Below, in pieces: positions 63,614 to 64,000 of a DNA stretch of 64,000 nt (position 1 is the stretch's first letter; the number at the start of each line of letters is the position of its first letter). The stretch lies in assembly GCF_039696035.1 (NCBI RefSeq), contig NZ_CP155567.1, positions 2,103,001 to 2,167,000 on the forward strand, written 5' to 3'. A model generated the notes under the pieces. The model made no database searches. It worked only from the letters and a program-made list of their open reading frames with translations, and was not told the origin of the DNA. The position numbers and the translations under genes are program-made. This DNA is from Microbulbifer sp. SAOS-129_SWC. Its GTDB lineage: Bacteria > Pseudomonadota > Gammaproteobacteria > Pseudomonadales > Cellvibrionaceae.

Positions 63614-64000
63614 TTTGCGCCCCTGTCGCAGATCAAAATGGGGTAGGACAAAGAGCCAGCTACTCTGAATATCGCGACAGGGGCCTCTAACAGCAATTGC
63701 TGTCAAGAAGTGCCCTGGTGCCGAGCCATGCAAGGGGTGGCCCTTGAGGCCAAGACTCTGTAATCAAATAAGGACGGCAGCGGGAACTGATGATTTTCTG
63801 GTGCACAGAGTGCAACGGGCGAGGGACTACACCTGAGTGTGCAGTCCCTCTATAGGCCTAGATCCAGATGGGTGACTGAAGCACTTCCATTGAAGAAGCT
63901 TCTAAAATAGAAATTTCAGGCGCACGGACGGACACGATTGTCAGGTGATGGGCGATAGCCTAGAGCAGCCATCGTCCAGTTGACGGGGACCGGCTAATGG
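63614..64000 (+). ncRNA. Non-coding right flank of IS110 element with candidate bridge RNA
   Basis: These 387 bases hold no convincing gene. An 11-base perfect inverted repeat (GCCCCTGTCGC at 63619-63629 and GCGACAGGGGC at 63674-63684) encloses 44 bases right after the transposase stop. A structured stretch follows (around 63705-63790). This is where IS1111-type elements encode their bridge RNA, but the loops were not assigned. Confidence 0.35.

Larger units (their letters stand above)
62510..64000 (+). mobile_element. IS110-family insertion element (right end may lie beyond the window)
   Basis: The element comprises the transposase gene and flanking non-coding DNA. The left end is placed roughly by the short space before the gene, while a long non-coding right part follows it. 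IS110 elements lack ordinary terminal inverted repeats, so the borders are estimates. The longer right flank would fit the IS1111 subgroup. Confidence 0.5.

Overview
The window is a GC-rich, gene-dense chromosomal segment of a Gram-negative gammaproteobacterium. TonB-dependent receptors, a type II secretion operon, RND efflux, MsrPQ and Pseudomonas-like ETF and YcaC proteins all point that way. The mixture resembles marine polymer-degrading genera such as Microbulbifer or Cellvibrio relatives, but the genus is an inference. No rRNA, tRNA or CRISPR array was seen.

Layout. 0-3.5 kb: the 3' end of an unknown gene and a TonB-dependent receptor. 3.6-7.7 kb: the electron-transfer flavoprotein module, with ETF-ubiquinone oxidoreductase divergent from etfB-etfA and a PsrA-type operator before etfB. 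7.9-18.8 kb: a type II secretion operon gspC-D-E-F-G-H-I-J-K-L-M without gspN, and without gspO in the window. 19-25 kb: two small proteins, a membrane hybrid histidine kinase that has lost its phosphoacceptor histidine, and an Oar-like TonB receptor. 25.3-26.2 kb: a secreted S1/P1 nuclease. 26.2-32.5 kb: an arsenic operon (arsR-arsC-acr3-arsH) divergent from a molybdate operon (modABC), each with its own palindromic operator; modE faces modC from the far side behind xthA. 33.5-37.7 kb: the Prc protease and the periplasmic methionine sulfoxide reductase MsrPQ, a molybdoenzyme that may use the imported molybdate. 37.8-43.3 kb: a TetR repressor and an RND pump with a lipoprotein adaptor. 43.3-46.3 kb: a translationally coupled Sel1-repeat protein and TPR-CPBP membrane protease. 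46.8-48.9 kb: a bufferin-type RiPP operon (DUF2282 precursor, DUF692/MNIO enzyme, DUF2063 partner), the most interesting system here. 49-54.5 kb: redox and detoxification enzymes (YgiD-like dioxygenase, azoreductase with a divergent LysR regulator, MscS channel, pirin, YcaC).

54.5-64 kb is accessory in character. It has a tyrosine recombinase divergent from a KfrA-like coiled-coil protein, a thioesterase, an AT-rich exported protein, an acetolactate-synthase-type enzyme followed by the remnant of a short-chain dehydrogenase, small membrane proteins, an AT-rich lipoprotein and an IS110-family element at the right edge.

The middle of the window reads as a metal and redox stress neighbourhood: arsenic export, molybdate uptake feeding MsrP, a probable copper-binding RiPP, drug efflux and flavin reductases. 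All calls come from reading the sequence; family assignments rest on recognised motifs, not on database searches.
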